A stretch of 13,171 nucleotides of DNA from an uncultured Faecalibacterium sp. (GCA_934539245.1 CAKTCK010000049.1:1-13171); one strand, 5' to 3'. Positions 1-8,539 are shown, counted from the first letter of the stretch. The notes: a model not told the origin generated them from the letters alone. Translations and numbers: made by a program.

Positions 1-455
1 TTTGCCGCCTCGATGACGGCGTTCAGATCCTCCACCTGCTGCAAGACCTTTTTCTCATAGGAGTCGTCAACGCCTCTAGGGACATCATGGAACCAATGCA
101 CACCCTGCGGCCCGGTACTGCGGTCTGTCCAGCCGTAAAAATCGAAGGTGTAGCAGGCAACGCCGCTCATGGCAAGGCTTTTCAGCGTGGTCATATCCGC
201 TTTGTAATCGCTCTCTGCACCGTGGGCATAGAGGACGGTGGAAAACGGTCCGTCTCCATCCGGGATCAGCGCCTTTCCGTACAGACTGATGCCGTCATAT
301 TCCACACAGAGCTTCTCTGTCCGGTAGCCGGTCTTTTCCTCACCGGCAGGCTTGGGAAAGCCTACATAGTGGCCGATGCCGATGACTGCCGCAATTCCGG
401 CAACCACCGCAAACGCCCCTGCGCCAACGAGAACTGCTTTGATCCATTTCTTCAT
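1..455 (-). CDS. Membrane-anchored alpha/beta hydrolase, N-terminal part (3' end outside window)
   Basis: About 151 residues are visible before the window edge. Residues 1-5 are positively charged (MKKWIK) and residues 6-32 form one Ala/Gly/Val-rich membrane segment without an obvious lipobox. This suggests an N-in anchor with the enzyme domain outside the cell. The rest looks like the start of an alpha/beta hydrolase: a strand followed by YAHGAES (residues 76-82, oxyanion-hole HG), then CYTFDFYGWTDRSTG (101-115), which resembles the strand-4 DxxGxGxS region. The nucleophile elbow and catalytic His lie beyond the edge, so activity cannot be judged. The start is set by GGAGG at 463-467 with a 7-nt spacer. 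Its ATG overlaps the upstream stop as ATGA, indicating translational coupling. It is the last visible gene of the glycoside operon. An esterase or peptidase role is possible; the substrate is unknown. Confidence 0.8.
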   Translation of the reverse strand, partial: MKKWIKAVLVGAGAFAVVAGIAAVIGIGHYVGFPKPAGEEKTGYRTEKLCVEYDGISLYGKALIPDGDGPFSTVLYAHGAESDYKADMTTLKSLAMSGVACYTFDFYGWTDRSTGPQGVHWFHDVPRGVDDSYEKKVLQQVEDLNAVIEAA

Positions 456-1351
456 ACCCATTCCTCCAATGTGTGAAAAACTACATCCAGTGACTGCCGT
501 GCCTCCGGCATAGCTGTGAATACCTGAAAGGCGTGACAGGCACCGTGCCGAATATCCAGCGTCGTTCGATGTCCCTGCTTTTTCAGCTTTTCATACAGTG
601 CCTTGGAATCATCCAGCAGCACCTCTGTGTCGGAGGCAGAAAAGATCACCGGCGGCAGCCCGCTGAAATCACCGTACAGCGGCGAAATGGTCGGTTGACG
701 CAGATACTCCAAATCATTGGCTCGACTGCCGAATACCACTTTGATCTTCCCCTCCGCTACGGCCGTGCGGAGCATATAGTCCGTTGCCGCATTCTGGGTG
801 TAGGAGGGGAACTGGTCCACCTGCGTCACACAGGGAGAGAGAGCCACCAACGCTTTCGGCTGGGGAAGCCCTTTTTCCTTCAGCAACAACGCTAAGGATA
901 GCACCAGTGTTCCCCCTGCACTTTCTCCCATAAAGACGATTTCTTTCGGCGAAATACCGGTCTTTAAAAGCGCAGTATAGGCGGTCAGGCAGTCTTCCAG
1001 CGGGACGGGCCACAGATTTTCCGGGGCAAGGCGGTAGTTGAAAGTGACACAGTTGTAGCCATAGTTTGCGGTAATGTACTGGCAGATTGCCCGACGCTCC
1101 CGGGCAGAGCCGACGGTAAATCCGCCGCCGTGAATGTAGAAGATCGTTCCCTTCTGATTGCCGTTTTTCTGAATAAACTCTGCCGGCAGTCCGTCCAATT
1201 CCCCAAGTCGGACGGTAACGCCCTTGGGCGGTCTTGGGGGCTTTCTGTCATTGCGTTTTCGCTCTGCCACATAGTCGTGGGGCTGCCCCGGCTTATCCTG
1301 CGGCATACAGCGGAACACCAGATTCATCATGTGGGCATATAAACTTGGCAT
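452..1351 (-). CDS. Alpha/beta hydrolase, HSL-type esterase (alpha/beta hydrolase fold-3)
   Basis: This 299-residue protein has the hallmarks of the hormone-sensitive-lipase-like (bacterial family IV) carboxylesterases. HGGGF at 74-78 forms the oxyanion hole, GESAGG at 142-147 carries nucleophile Ser144, SASDTEVLLDDS at 238-249 carries the likely acid Asp241, and HAF at 273-275 carries His273. The length matches the family. There is no signal peptide or membrane segment, so it should be cytoplasmic, although residues 1-40 are a basic, proline-rich cap region. It starts 6 bp after the GH3 stop with an AAAGGGG-like site upstream. Family members cleave short acyl esters; here it could remove acetyl or aryl-acyl groups from an imported glycoside, which is inferred from context only. 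Fold and triad are certain; substrate is not. Confidence 0.9.
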   Translation of the reverse strand: MPSLYAHMMNLVFRCMPQDKPGQPHDYVAERKRNDRKPPRPPKGVTVRLGELDGLPAEFIQKNGNQKGTIFYIHGGGFTVGSARERRAICQYITANYGYNCVTFNYRLAPENLWPVPLEDCLTAYTALLKTGISPKEIVFMGESAGGTLVLSLALLLKEKGLPQPKALVALSPCVTQVDQFPSYTQNAATDYMLRTAVAEGKIKVVFGSRANDLEYLRQPTISPLYGDFSGLPPVIFSASDTEVLLDDSKALYEKLKKQGHRTTLDIRHGACHAFQVFTAMPEARQSLDVVFHTLEEWV

Positions 1352-1357
1352 ATTTCT

Positions 1358-3685
1358 TTACCCCTTTATCATTTTCCAGATTCCCCGGAAGAAATGGCCG
1401 TTAGCCATTTCCAGCATCCCGGGCAGCACGCCGCCCTTCATGCCGCCGGAGATCTGCATACTGCGTAAAGGTGCCCCCGCCGAGGCATTCATCATCATCC
1501 GGAAATCCGGGTTCTCATAGTCCTTTTTGCCGCCAAAGCCCTTGGCAACGGTGGATTCCACCGCCTTGAGCATGATCTTCATCACAAGGCTGTAATCCTT
1601 CATCTCCATCACGGTGTTATCCATGGTGAAGCTGCCTTTTTTCAGAACCGGCGGCGTGTAGCTGTGCCCCAGCATCTTTTCCCAATCTGCCGGATTGGGC
1701 TTACCAGTGCAGCGCTCGTACCAGCTGCCCTTCTGCCATGCGGGAATGGACAGGTCGTCCCCGCTCTTTTCGATTTCTGCGGTCAGACCGCCAATACAGA
1801 CGGTGTAGGTTCCGCCGGGAACTTTCCAGCCATCCTGCCAGAGGGCAAAGCTGCGGTCAGTGAGGGTAAACCGCACCGTTTCGCTTTCCCCCGGCTGCAG
1901 ATGCACCTTTTGGAAGCCTTTCAGCTCCCGCACCGGACGGTGAAGCCCCTCCTGCGGCGCAGCAAGGTACAGCTGCACCACCTCTGCACCGGAACACTTG
2001 CCGACATTCCGGACCGTAACAGATGCGGTATCCCCCTCCACCGTCAGGTCCGAGTAGGCAAATTCGGTGTAGCTTAAACCATAGCCAAAGGGCCAGCGGA
2101 CAGGAACCCCCGCCTTATCGTAATAGCGGTAGCCCACATAGACGCCCTCCTGATACAGGGCATCCGTCGTTTTGCCGTAAATGCCGGAGGAGGGCACGTC
2201 CTCGTAGCGGTAGGGCCAGCTTTCTGCCAGCTTGCCGCCGGGGTTTGCGCGGCCATAGAGCAGGTCGGCAATGACCTCGCCGCCTGCCTGCCCGGGCAGA
2301 CCCATATAAAGGATGGCTTTAACCTTTTCTGCCCACGGACACTCCACCACGCTGCCGCAGAGCAGCACCACCACGATGTTGGGGTTGGCTTGGGCGGCGG
2401 TCTCGATCATTTTCCGGTGTCCTTCCGGCATTTTCAGGTTATCCCGGTCAAAGCCTTCGGATTCGCACTGCGCCGGGAGCCCTGCAAACACCACCACGGT
2501 CTCGGCTTTCCGGGCGGCGTTCTGCACTTCCTGCAGCAGCGCATCGGTGGTGCTGCCCTTTTCATCGCAGCCGAGGGCATAAACTGCACCGGGCAGCAAT
2601 TCCAGCGGCTGCGGCAGCTTTGTGGGGTTGATGTGGCTGGAACCGGCTCCCTGATAGCGCAGTTCCTTTGCCATTGCACCAATTACGGCGATTTTTGCAC
2701 CCGGCTGCAGCGGCAAGATGCTGCTTTCATTTTTCAGCAGCACTGCCCCCTCTGCTGCTGCACGCTTGGCAAGGGCATGGTGGGCGTCGTAATCACAGGC
2801 CGCTTTCTTGCTCAGCGTTTCCGCTGCCCGGAACACCAGTTTCAGCACCCGGCGGGCACTGTCGTCTACGCAGCGTTCCGGCAACGTGCCATCCTTCACC
2901 GCCTGCAAGACCTCTTTTTCCATGTAGTCACTGCCGCCGGGCATATTCAGGTCACAGCCTGCCCGGAAGCCTTCGATGCGGTCATTCATAGCGCCCCAAT
3001 CGGTGACCACCATGCCGTCAAAGCCCCATTCTGTGCGGAGGATATCCGTCAGCAGCTCCTTATGGTCGGAGCAATGGGTGCCGTTCAGCTTGGGGTAGGC
3101 GCACATGACCGTGGAGGGTTTGCCCTCCTTGACCGCAATTTCAAAGGCCGTCAAATAAAGCTCCCGCAGGGTGCGGCCATCCATCACGCTGTCGGAGGTA
3201 AAACGGCTCAGCTCCTGCGAGTTAGCGGCAAAATGCTTCAGGCTGGTGCCCACACCTTGGGCTTCGGCACCCCGGATGAAGCCCGCTGCCAGTTTGCCTG
3301 CAAGATAGGGGTCCTCGCTGAAATACTCAAAGTTGCGCCCGCAGAGGGGGTTGCGCTTGAGGTTGGCACCGGGGCCGAGAACAAGGCCAACGCCCTGCTC
3401 CTTGGCTTCTTCCCCGATGGCTGCGCCGATCTCCGTGAGCAATTCCGGGTTCCAGCTCCCGGCAGAGGTCACCTCCGCCGGAAAGCAGGTGGCCGGGCGG
3501 GACTTGTTGACACCCAGCATATCCGCTGCATCCTCCTGCTTGCGCAGACCGTGAGGACCATCGCACATAAAAAGAGACGGAATGCCGTATTTCTTGTATT
3601 TTTTTGTCTGCCAGAAGTTTGCACCGGAGCAAAGGGCAATTTTGTCCTCCAGGGTCATCTGGCTCAAGATCTTTTCAATCTCCAT
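1358..3685 (-). CDS. Glycoside hydrolase family 3 beta-glucosidase
   Basis: This 775-residue protein is a GH3 enzyme of the beta-glucosidase type. The N-terminal barrel shows DGPHGLR (42-48), the NLKRNPLCGRNFEYFSEDP-type block (108-126), KHF (150-152) and VVTDWGAM (227-234) with nucleophile Asp229. The second domain shows ESEGFDR (408-414), where Glu410 is the expected acid/base. A fibronectin-III-like domain covers about 550-630, followed by a methionine-rich tail (about 650-775). No PA14 insertion is present. No signal peptide is seen, so it acts on imported substrate. The start has GAGGTGAG just upstream, overlapping the stop of the rhamnosidase gene (9-bp gap). Retaining hydrolysis of a terminal beta-glucoside is expected, fitting removal of glucose after the rhamnosidase. 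Beta-xylosidase or mixed specificity cannot be excluded. Confidence 0.93.
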   Translation of the reverse strand: MEIEKILSQMTLEDKIALCSGANFWQTKKYKKYGIPSLFMCDGPHGLRKQEDAADMLGVNKSRPATCFPAEVTSAGSWNPELLTEIGAAIGEEAKEQGVGLVLGPGANLKRNPLCGRNFEYFSEDPYLAGKLAAGFIRGAEAQGVGTSLKHFAANSQELSRFTSDSVMDGRTLRELYLTAFEIAVKEGKPSTVMCAYPKLNGTHCSDHKELLTDILRTEWGFDGMVVTDWGAMNDRIEGFRAGCDLNMPGGSDYMEKEVLQAVKDGTLPERCVDDSARRVLKLVFRAAETLSKKAACDYDAHHALAKRAAAEGAVLLKNESSILPLQPGAKIAVIGAMAKELRYQGAGSSHINPTKLPQPLELLPGAVYALGCDEKGSTTDALLQEVQNAARKAETVVVFAGLPAQCESEGFDRDNLKMPEGHRKMIETAAQANPNIVVVLLCGSVVECPWAEKVKAILYMGLPGQAGGEVIADLLYGRANPGGKLAESWPYRYEDVPSSGIYGKTTDALYQEGVYVGYRYYDKAGVPVRWPFGYGLSYTEFAYSDLTVEGDTASVTVRNVGKCSGAEVVQLYLAAPQEGLHRPVRELKGFQKVHLQPGESETVRFTLTDRSFALWQDGWKVPGGTYTVCIGGLTAEIEKSGDDLSIPAWQKGSWYERCTGKPNPADWEKMLGHSYTPPVLKKGSFTMDNTVMEMKDYSLVMKIMLKAVESTVAKGFGGKKDYENPDFRMMMNASAGAPLRSMQISGGMKGGVLPGMLEMANGHFFRGIWKMIKG

Positions 3686-3694
3686 AATCTCACC

Positions 3695-6235
3695 TCAAAA
3701 GGAATAGGTTCCGCTTTCCAGCGTAACAGTTTCTTTTCCGGGCAGGCACAGGGTCGCGGTACAGTTGGCAGGAATGGTAACAGCGTATCTCCACCCCTCC
3801 GGCGTTTTCTCCCAGCCGCTTTCCACCCTGCCGTAGACGCTGTTGTAACACGCTTTTGCGTGGGTGAAATGCCCGCCGGGGTGGGGCACAAGGGCAAAAT
3901 GATTTTCGCCCTCTACCCGGATGCCGCACATGGTATCAAACAGCCATGCCACCACAGCACCCTTGGAGTAATGGTTCAGAGAGCCGATGCCGCCGTGTTG
4001 GCTGTTGGGGCCTTCCCACGCCTCCCAGATGGTAGTAGCTCCGTTTTTGGGCATGGACAGCCAGCCGGGCAGTTCCTCGTTTTCCAGCAGCCGGTAGGCT
4101 GATTCCAAGTCGATGTCCGTCAGCACATCCAAAATCAGCGGCGTGGACAAAAAGCCGGTGCCCACCCGCCAGCCAGCGTGTACCAGCGCTGCCAGCAGCC
4201 GCTTTTGGGCGTAGGCCGTCTGCCGCACATCCAGCAGCTTAAAGGCCAGCGGACGCACCAGCTGCGCCTGCCGGTCGGTATCCAGCGGGTAGGCTGCAGT
4301 GCGGCGCAGGGCCTGATAGCTTTTGCGGCAGCCGGCAGCAAAGCTGCGGTAGCCTTCGGCTTCTTTGGGGTTGCCCAGTGCCGCTTCGATCTCTGCCATG
4401 CAGTCCATCACATGAGCGGTGTAGGCGGTGGCCACCTCCGGGTGGGGCACGGCGCAGTCCTTCCATGTCATGTGGTGGACGCTTTCCGGCTCTGCCCACT
4501 CGCCGTAGGCCTGCCCATAGTTGGAAAGGTACTTTTTATCCTCGCCCTGCAGCCCCGTCCGCTTGGCGGTAGGGTACCATTTGCCGCAGCGGTTCTGCAT
4601 GAACTTGGCGTAACGCCGCATTCCGGGCAGATATTTTTTCAAAACAGCGGTGTCGCCATACTGTTTCCACAGGACGTAGGGCATCAGCACACCGGCGTCC
4701 GCCCAGCCCACGGAACCGTTCATGGCACCCATATAGAAATCCGTGCCGCCCTCCGGTGCGATCTGCGGCAGGCAGCCGTTTTTCGTCTGCCAGTCGTAGA
4801 GGTCGTTGAGATACTTCTCCGCAAAGGGCAGATAATCAAAGAGATAGCTTGCCGTGGGGCAGAAGATCTGTGCATCGCCGCTCCAGCCGTGACGCTCCCG
4901 GGTGGGGCAGTCGGTGGGCAGGTCGGCGTGGTTGTTCTTGGCGCTCCACACCGTATTTTCCACAAACTTGTCCAGCAATGGATTGGAGCTTTCAAAAAAG
5001 CCTGTGCGCTCCATGTCGGAGTATACCGCAATAGCGGTAAAGTCCTCTGGCCGGAAGGGCACCTCTGTTTCCACCAGAATGTACTGGAAGCCGAAGATGG
5101 CGAAGGTGGTCTTGTAGTGGTTATCCCCCTCCTTGCAGGTGTAGACCACCTGCTGCAGGGGCGTGGTGATGTTCTTATTGGAACACTGGATATTCTTCTG
5201 GGTAAACTCCCCTTCTGTGTCCAGCAGCTCGCCGAACCGCAGCTTGAGGGTTTGCCCGGCATGAGCGGTCACGGTAAATTCCGCATAGCCTGCCAGGTTC
5301 TGCCCAAAGTCCAGCACCGTTTTGCCGGAGGGCGTGGTGATGCAGACAGGCTTCATGCGCTCGTGTTCTGTGACCGGAACGTTGTTGGATGCAGAGGGCG
5401 TGACGGGATAGCTTGTGACCTTTGCCTTGCTGGAATAGGACGGCGCTTTCTGGGCGTTGACCACCTCGCCGTCCTTATTGTCGGCAAAACGGATGGGGCC
5501 GTCATTGCTCCAATCCCAGCTTTCATCGGTAACGATGGTCTGCACACTGCCATCGGCATGGGTCAGCTCCAGCTGTGCCAGCAGCTTTGTTTCGGTGCCG
5601 TACTGGTTCTTCAGCCCCCATGCGCCGCAGCTGCCCCGGTACCAGCCGTCGGCAAGCTGCACGGTCAGGGTGTTTTCGCCGTTTTGCAACAGCGGGGTCA
5701 CATCGTATGTCTGGTACTGCAGCCGCTTGCGGTAATCCGTGATGCCGGGAGCGCGGACAAAATCGCCCACACGCTGCCCGTTGAGTCTGGCTTCATACAG
5801 GCCGCAGGCGGTGATATACAGCCGGGCTTTCTTTACGTCCGAGAGCGTAAAAACCTTGCGGAAGCAGTCCACGGGGTAGCGCTCTTTTTTGTTGACCTTG
5901 TAATCACCGGTGATCCACTTGGCACTCCATGCACCGATGCCGGTCTCAAAGGATACTTCGCTCCAATCGCCTGCTGCGTTCTCTTCATCCCAGAGCCGCA
6001 CCTGCCAAAAGACCTTCGTTTTCGGCGGCACGGGGGCACCGCCCCATTTTACGCACATGGCAGCACTTTCCACCCTACCGCTGTCCCAGAGAATGCTGCC
6101 GCCATCATCGGCTGCAACGATCTGATAGGCAGTCTGCTTTTTGCCGCCATTACAGTTCCAATAAAGCCGGGGCGCAGTAAAATTCACACCCATGGGGTCA
6201 AACAAATGCTCCGTTTTCAGTCGAATGGCCTGCAT
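3695..6235 (-). CDS. Alpha-L-rhamnosidase, glycoside hydrolase family 78
   Basis: This 846-residue protein releases terminal alpha-L-rhamnose by inversion. The layout fits GH78: a beta-sandwich at about 1-105, a Bac_rhamnosid_N-like domain at about 120-300, a concanavalin-like domain at about 300-400, an (alpha/alpha)6 barrel at about 410-765 and a C-terminal beta domain to 846. The active-site block DCPTRERHGWSGD (442-454) supplies Asp442, Glu447 and Asp454, with the spacing of D567/E572/D579 in Bacillus RhaB. ATTIWEAW (733-740) supplies Glu738, equivalent to the catalytic base. No signal peptide is seen, so it should be cytoplasmic. A strong AAAGGAGG precedes the ATG, and the gap to the SGNH hydrolase gene is only 2 bp. 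Its natural substrate could be a rutinoside, neohesperidoside or saponin. Family assignment is firm; the substrate is open. Confidence 0.95.
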   Translation of the reverse strand: MQAIRLKTEHLFDPMGVNFTAPRLYWNCNGGKKQTAYQIVAADDGGSILWDSGRVESAAMCVKWGGAPVPPKTKVFWQVRLWDEENAAGDWSEVSFETGIGAWSAKWITGDYKVNKKERYPVDCFRKVFTLSDVKKARLYITACGLYEARLNGQRVGDFVRAPGITDYRKRLQYQTYDVTPLLQNGENTLTVQLADGWYRGSCGAWGLKNQYGTETKLLAQLELTHADGSVQTIVTDESWDWSNDGPIRFADNKDGEVVNAQKAPSYSSKAKVTSYPVTPSASNNVPVTEHERMKPVCITTPSGKTVLDFGQNLAGYAEFTVTAHAGQTLKLRFGELLDTEGEFTQKNIQCSNKNITTPLQQVVYTCKEGDNHYKTTFAIFGFQYILVETEVPFRPEDFTAIAVYSDMERTGFFESSNPLLDKFVENTVWSAKNNHADLPTDCPTRERHGWSGDAQIFCPTASYLFDYLPFAEKYLNDLYDWQTKNGCLPQIAPEGGTDFYMGAMNGSVGWADAGVLMPYVLWKQYGDTAVLKKYLPGMRRYAKFMQNRCGKWYPTAKRTGLQGEDKKYLSNYGQAYGEWAEPESVHHMTWKDCAVPHPEVATAYTAHVMDCMAEIEAALGNPKEAEGYRSFAAGCRKSYQALRRTAAYPLDTDRQAQLVRPLAFKLLDVRQTAYAQKRLLAALVHAGWRVGTGFLSTPLILDVLTDIDLESAYRLLENEELPGWLSMPKNGATTIWEAWEGPNSQHGGIGSLNHYSKGAVVAWLFDTMCGIRVEGENHFALVPHPGGHFTHAKACYNSVYGRVESGWEKTPEGWRYAVTIPANCTATLCLPGKETVTLESGTYSF

Positions 6236-6237
6236 AC

Positions 6238-6993
6238 TCAGTCCTCCTTTTGCACCTGTGTCAGGTCAAATTCAGCAACCAGTGCTTCGATCATGGGGCG
6301 GATGTAGTCACGCATCCACAGAAGCTGCCCTTCGTGGTTCAGGTGAATGCCGTCCTTGATGAACAGTTCCTCTGCATAGTGCTGTCCGTCCCATGTCATC
6401 GCTGATGCATCCACGAACCAGAGGTAGTCCGTTTCTGCGCAGAGTGTCTCCAGCGCCTTATTGATCTCCTCGGTAAGCTCCCGGTACTCGCTGCGCCCCG
6501 GCAGAAGAAGGCCGCTCATGACCACCAGCTTTGCGTCCGGAAGCTGCCGGTGAATTTCCGCAAACATCTGCTTCTTATAGTCCATACAGACGGCAACTTT
6601 TTCCTCGTCCGTTCCCTTCAGGGAAACGTAGTCATTGGACCCTGTCTGGAAGAACACAATGTCGGGATGGTAGGGATAAAGCAGCTTATCTGCGTAATGT
6701 ACCAAATCCTGATCTGTGCAGCCGCCGAAGCCGTGGTTCTGTACCCGATATTCCGGCAGATCCTGCTCCATCTCCGTCCACATACGGAAATTGGATGCGC
6801 CGTAGAAGATAATTCCGTTCTGGTTCTCCTCGGCGGGATAGGCTTGCTGGATCTTCTCCACATCCGCATCCCATGTGTGCAGGAAGGAGAATGGCCCCCA
6901 ACCGATCTTCCATCCCGTGATCGCCAACCCCGCCAAAGAAGCCACACCCAGTGCGGCGAGTGCAATCGTTACGATTTTCAGAGGCTTATTCAT
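6238..6993 (-). CDS. Membrane-anchored SGNH/GDSL-type hydrolase
   Basis: This 251-residue protein has one N-terminal membrane segment (about 6-28) after MNKPLK, predicting an N-in anchor with the catalytic domain outside. The SGNH blocks are all recognisable: GAS at 65-67 (Ser67 nucleophile), NHGFGGCTDQDL at 86-97 (block II Gly), QTGSND at 116-121 (Asn120) and DGIHLNHEG at 214-222 (Asp214/His217). It is therefore probably an active esterase or carbohydrate deacetylase. It starts 4 nt after the transporter stop with AGGGAGG upstream, and ends 2 bp before the rhamnosidase. An extracellular deacylase acting on the glycoside before uptake would fit its position, but cell-wall or lipid esters are alternatives. 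There is no lipobox, so it is not a lipoprotein. Confidence 0.88.
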   Translation of the reverse strand: MNKPLKIVTIALAALGVASLAGLAITGWKIGWGPFSFLHTWDADVEKIQQAYPAEENQNGIIFYGASNFRMWTEMEQDLPEYRVQNHGFGGCTDQDLVHYADKLLYPYHPDIVFFQTGSNDYVSLKGTDEEKVAVCMDYKKQMFAEIHRQLPDAKLVVMSGLLLPGRSEYRELTEEINKALETLCAETDYLWFVDASAMTWDGQHYAEELFIKDGIHLNHEGQLLWMRDYIRPMIEALVAEFDLTQVQKED

Positions 6994-6996
6994 CTC

Positions 6997-8448
6997 TCAC
7001 TTTGCCTCCCTTGCCTTGATCTCTGCCTGCTTCTTTTCAATGCCTTTTTCCACATTGAGGAACACCAGCAGTACCGCCAAGATCACACCGGTAAACACTT
7101 CCAGCCCCACAAAGCCGAAGGTGATAACGCCCTTGACCGTCTCGGACTGGGCGGCAGCCACGGTGACGCCGTTCACGATCTCCGGTGCGATATAGCCTGC
7201 ATGGCCCAGAAAGCCGTTGAATACGCCGGTGCAGATGCCTACCATGGCAACGGCGATGATGTTATACATACTCATGGCCACGCCATCCGAGCGGAAGCCG
7301 GTCTTCCACTCCAGATGGTCCAGCACATCGGCAAACAGTGCCATGAACACATAGGCACAGGGCAGACCACCGATGTTCTTGATGAACTGCCCCACCAGCA
7401 TGATGGTCATGTTTGTGGAGAACGCCCAGCAGATGGCACCGCCGATGGCGTAAAGGACAAAGCCTGCCAGCGTCACGTTCCGCTTGCCGAATTTCTTTGC
7501 CAGAGGCCAAACGGCAAAGATCCCGATGCCCATGGGGATGCCGCCGATGACGGAAAGCATGGTCTGGGTAATGCCGTCATTATAGGTGCCCAGCACATAA
7601 TTGCAAAAGTACACCAGACTGATATTTTTGATGGATGACCCGGCAGTGTAGATGAGGAAGTAGGCATAGATGAGCAGCATATATTTGTCAGTAAAGATGG
7701 CTTTGAGCTGCTTGGGGAAGGACACCGTCTTTTCAATGCCTGCGCTGTGCTCTTCCAGCGTGACACGCTCCTTGGTGAAGTAGTATTCCAGCAGCGTCAG
7801 CGGAAGTGCCAGAATGGAAAGAGCACTCATCAGGGTGATCCATTTGCCCTGATCCACGCCGATCATGGGCATGATGACCATGGGAAACACCAGCGCCACC
7901 AGAATGCCGCTCATCATGATGGTGGCGATCTGGTTGAACACCGACAAACCGCCCCGCTGGGTGGTGTCACGGGTAGACAGCGGCACCATCAGGTTATGGC
8001 TCATATTGAAGATGGTGTACGCAAAGGAGTAGAACAGATTGTAGCTGACCATGACCCAGACCACCTGCACGGTCTCGCTGCCGCTGGGCACGGTAAACAG
8101 CAGAATGCCCGTGACCGCCAGCAGCGGCGCAGAAAGCAGCAGCCACGGCCGGGCCTTGCCTGCCGGGGTGTGGGTGCGGTCGATGACGTATCCCATGACC
8201 ACGTTGGTGATGGCATCAATGATCTTGGAAACGATGGGGAAGATCACCAGAAACGCCCCGCCCCAGACATGGGTCAGCTTCAGAACATCCGTGTAGTAGA
8301 CGTTGAGGTAAGTGGCCAGCACGGCGTTGAGCAGCAGCGCTCCCGCCGGACCCAAGAGATAGCCCAGCCACTTTTCTTTGGGGCTGACATTGACCGAGTT
8401 GACCCTGCTTTGGAACAGCGGGCGCGCGAGCAGCGAAGCCGTTTTCAT
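6997..8448 (-). CDS. GPH-family glycoside/cation symporter (MFS, MelB-like)
   Basis: This 483-residue, roughly twelve-helix protein belongs to the glycoside-pentoside-hexuronide:cation symporters. Signatures are [18 protein letters not shown] (75-92) followed by GKARPWLL (97-104), and the [18 protein letters not shown] stretch (135-152) leading to a [16 protein letters not shown] loop. It should import the sugar or glycoside that the downstream hydrolases process. The Asp55-equivalent is Asp78, but the Asp59-equivalent that binds the coupling cation in MelB is Asn82. The frame stays open upstream to 8523, but the start at 8448 is chosen because AGGAGG (8457-8462) lies 8 nt before it and the protein begins [10 protein letters not shown]; the upstream part is promoter DNA. 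It is the first gene of the operon, divergent from the AraC-type regulator. Confidence 0.92.
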   Translation of the reverse strand: MKTASLLARPLFQSRVNSVNVSPKEKWLGYLLGPAGALLLNAVLATYLNVYYTDVLKLTHVWGGAFLVIFPIVSKIIDAITNVVMGYVIDRTHTPAGKARPWLLLSAPLLAVTGILLFTVPSGSETVQVVWVMVSYNLFYSFAYTIFNMSHNLMVPLSTRDTTQRGGLSVFNQIATIMMSGILVALVFPMVIMPMIGVDQGKWITLMSALSILALPLTLLEYYFTKERVTLEEHSAGIEKTVSFPKQLKAIFTDKYMLLIYAYFLIYTAGSSIKNISLVYFCNYVLGTYNDGITQTMLSVIGGIPMGIGIFAVWPLAKKFGKRNVTLAGFVLYAIGGAICWAFSTNMTIMLVGQFIKNIGGLPCAYVFMALFADVLDHLEWKTGFRSDGVAMSMYNIIAVAMVGICTGVFNGFLGHAGYIAPEIVNGVTVAAAQSETVKGVITFGFVGLEVFTGVILAVLLVFLNVEKGIEKKQAEIKAREAK

Positions 8449-8456
8449 GACAAGTT

Positions 8457-8462
8457 CCTCCT
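8457..8462 (-). promoter_or_regulatory. Ribosome binding site of the GPH transporter
   Basis: AGGAGG on the minus strand, 8 nt before the ATG at 8448. It decides the start against an upstream ATG at 8523, which has no such site and overlaps the promoter. Confidence 0.85.
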
Positions 8463-8477
8463 GATTGTGGTTTTTTA

Positions 8478-8504
8478 CGAAAGTTTTCGCATTTCGGTAT
8501 TTTA
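8478..8504. promoter_or_regulatory. Candidate operator: CGAAA dyad and TTTCG repeats
   Basis: Positions 8478-8489 read CGAAA-GT-TTTCG, a perfect 5-bp dyad. The next bases carry the half-site again in phase: TTTTCGC (8484-8490), ATTTCGG (8491-8497) and TATTTTA (8498-8504), a 7-bp direct repetition that decays in the third copy. The block lies between the minus-strand -10 and the transporter ribosome site, so a bound protein would sit at the start of the operon transcript. Direct repeats suit AraC-type proteins and a dyad suits a dimeric repressor. Function is inferred. Confidence 0.35.
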
Positions 8505-8511
8505 TAATGGA

Positions 8512-8520
8512 AGTATAGCA
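8512..8520 (-). promoter_or_regulatory. Extended -10 promoter of the glycoside operon
   Basis: On the minus strand the bases read TGCTATACT, an extended -10 (TGn followed by TATACT). No good -35 is seen 17 bp upstream, which is usual for activator-dependent or extended -10 promoters. Transcription would begin near 8505, leaving a leader of about 55 nt before the transporter ATG. A nearby alternative -10 is TATAAA at 8501-8506. Confidence 0.5.
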
Positions 8521-8539
8521 CATCAGAAAGCGCCTTTTC

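Noticed and set aside
2390..6307. Two very long plus-strand open frames (2390-4102 and 4178-6307) opposite the GH3 and GH78 genes
   Set aside because: They lie antisense to genes with complete catalytic motifs, have no ribosome site, and their translations are rich in His, Cys, Arg and Gly with no domain signal; they are by-products of GC-rich coding on the other strand.
8449..8523. Upstream extension of the GPH transporter to an ATG at 8523
   Set aside because: It would translate the promoter and leader; the AGGAGG before 8448 and normal family N-terminus support the shorter form.
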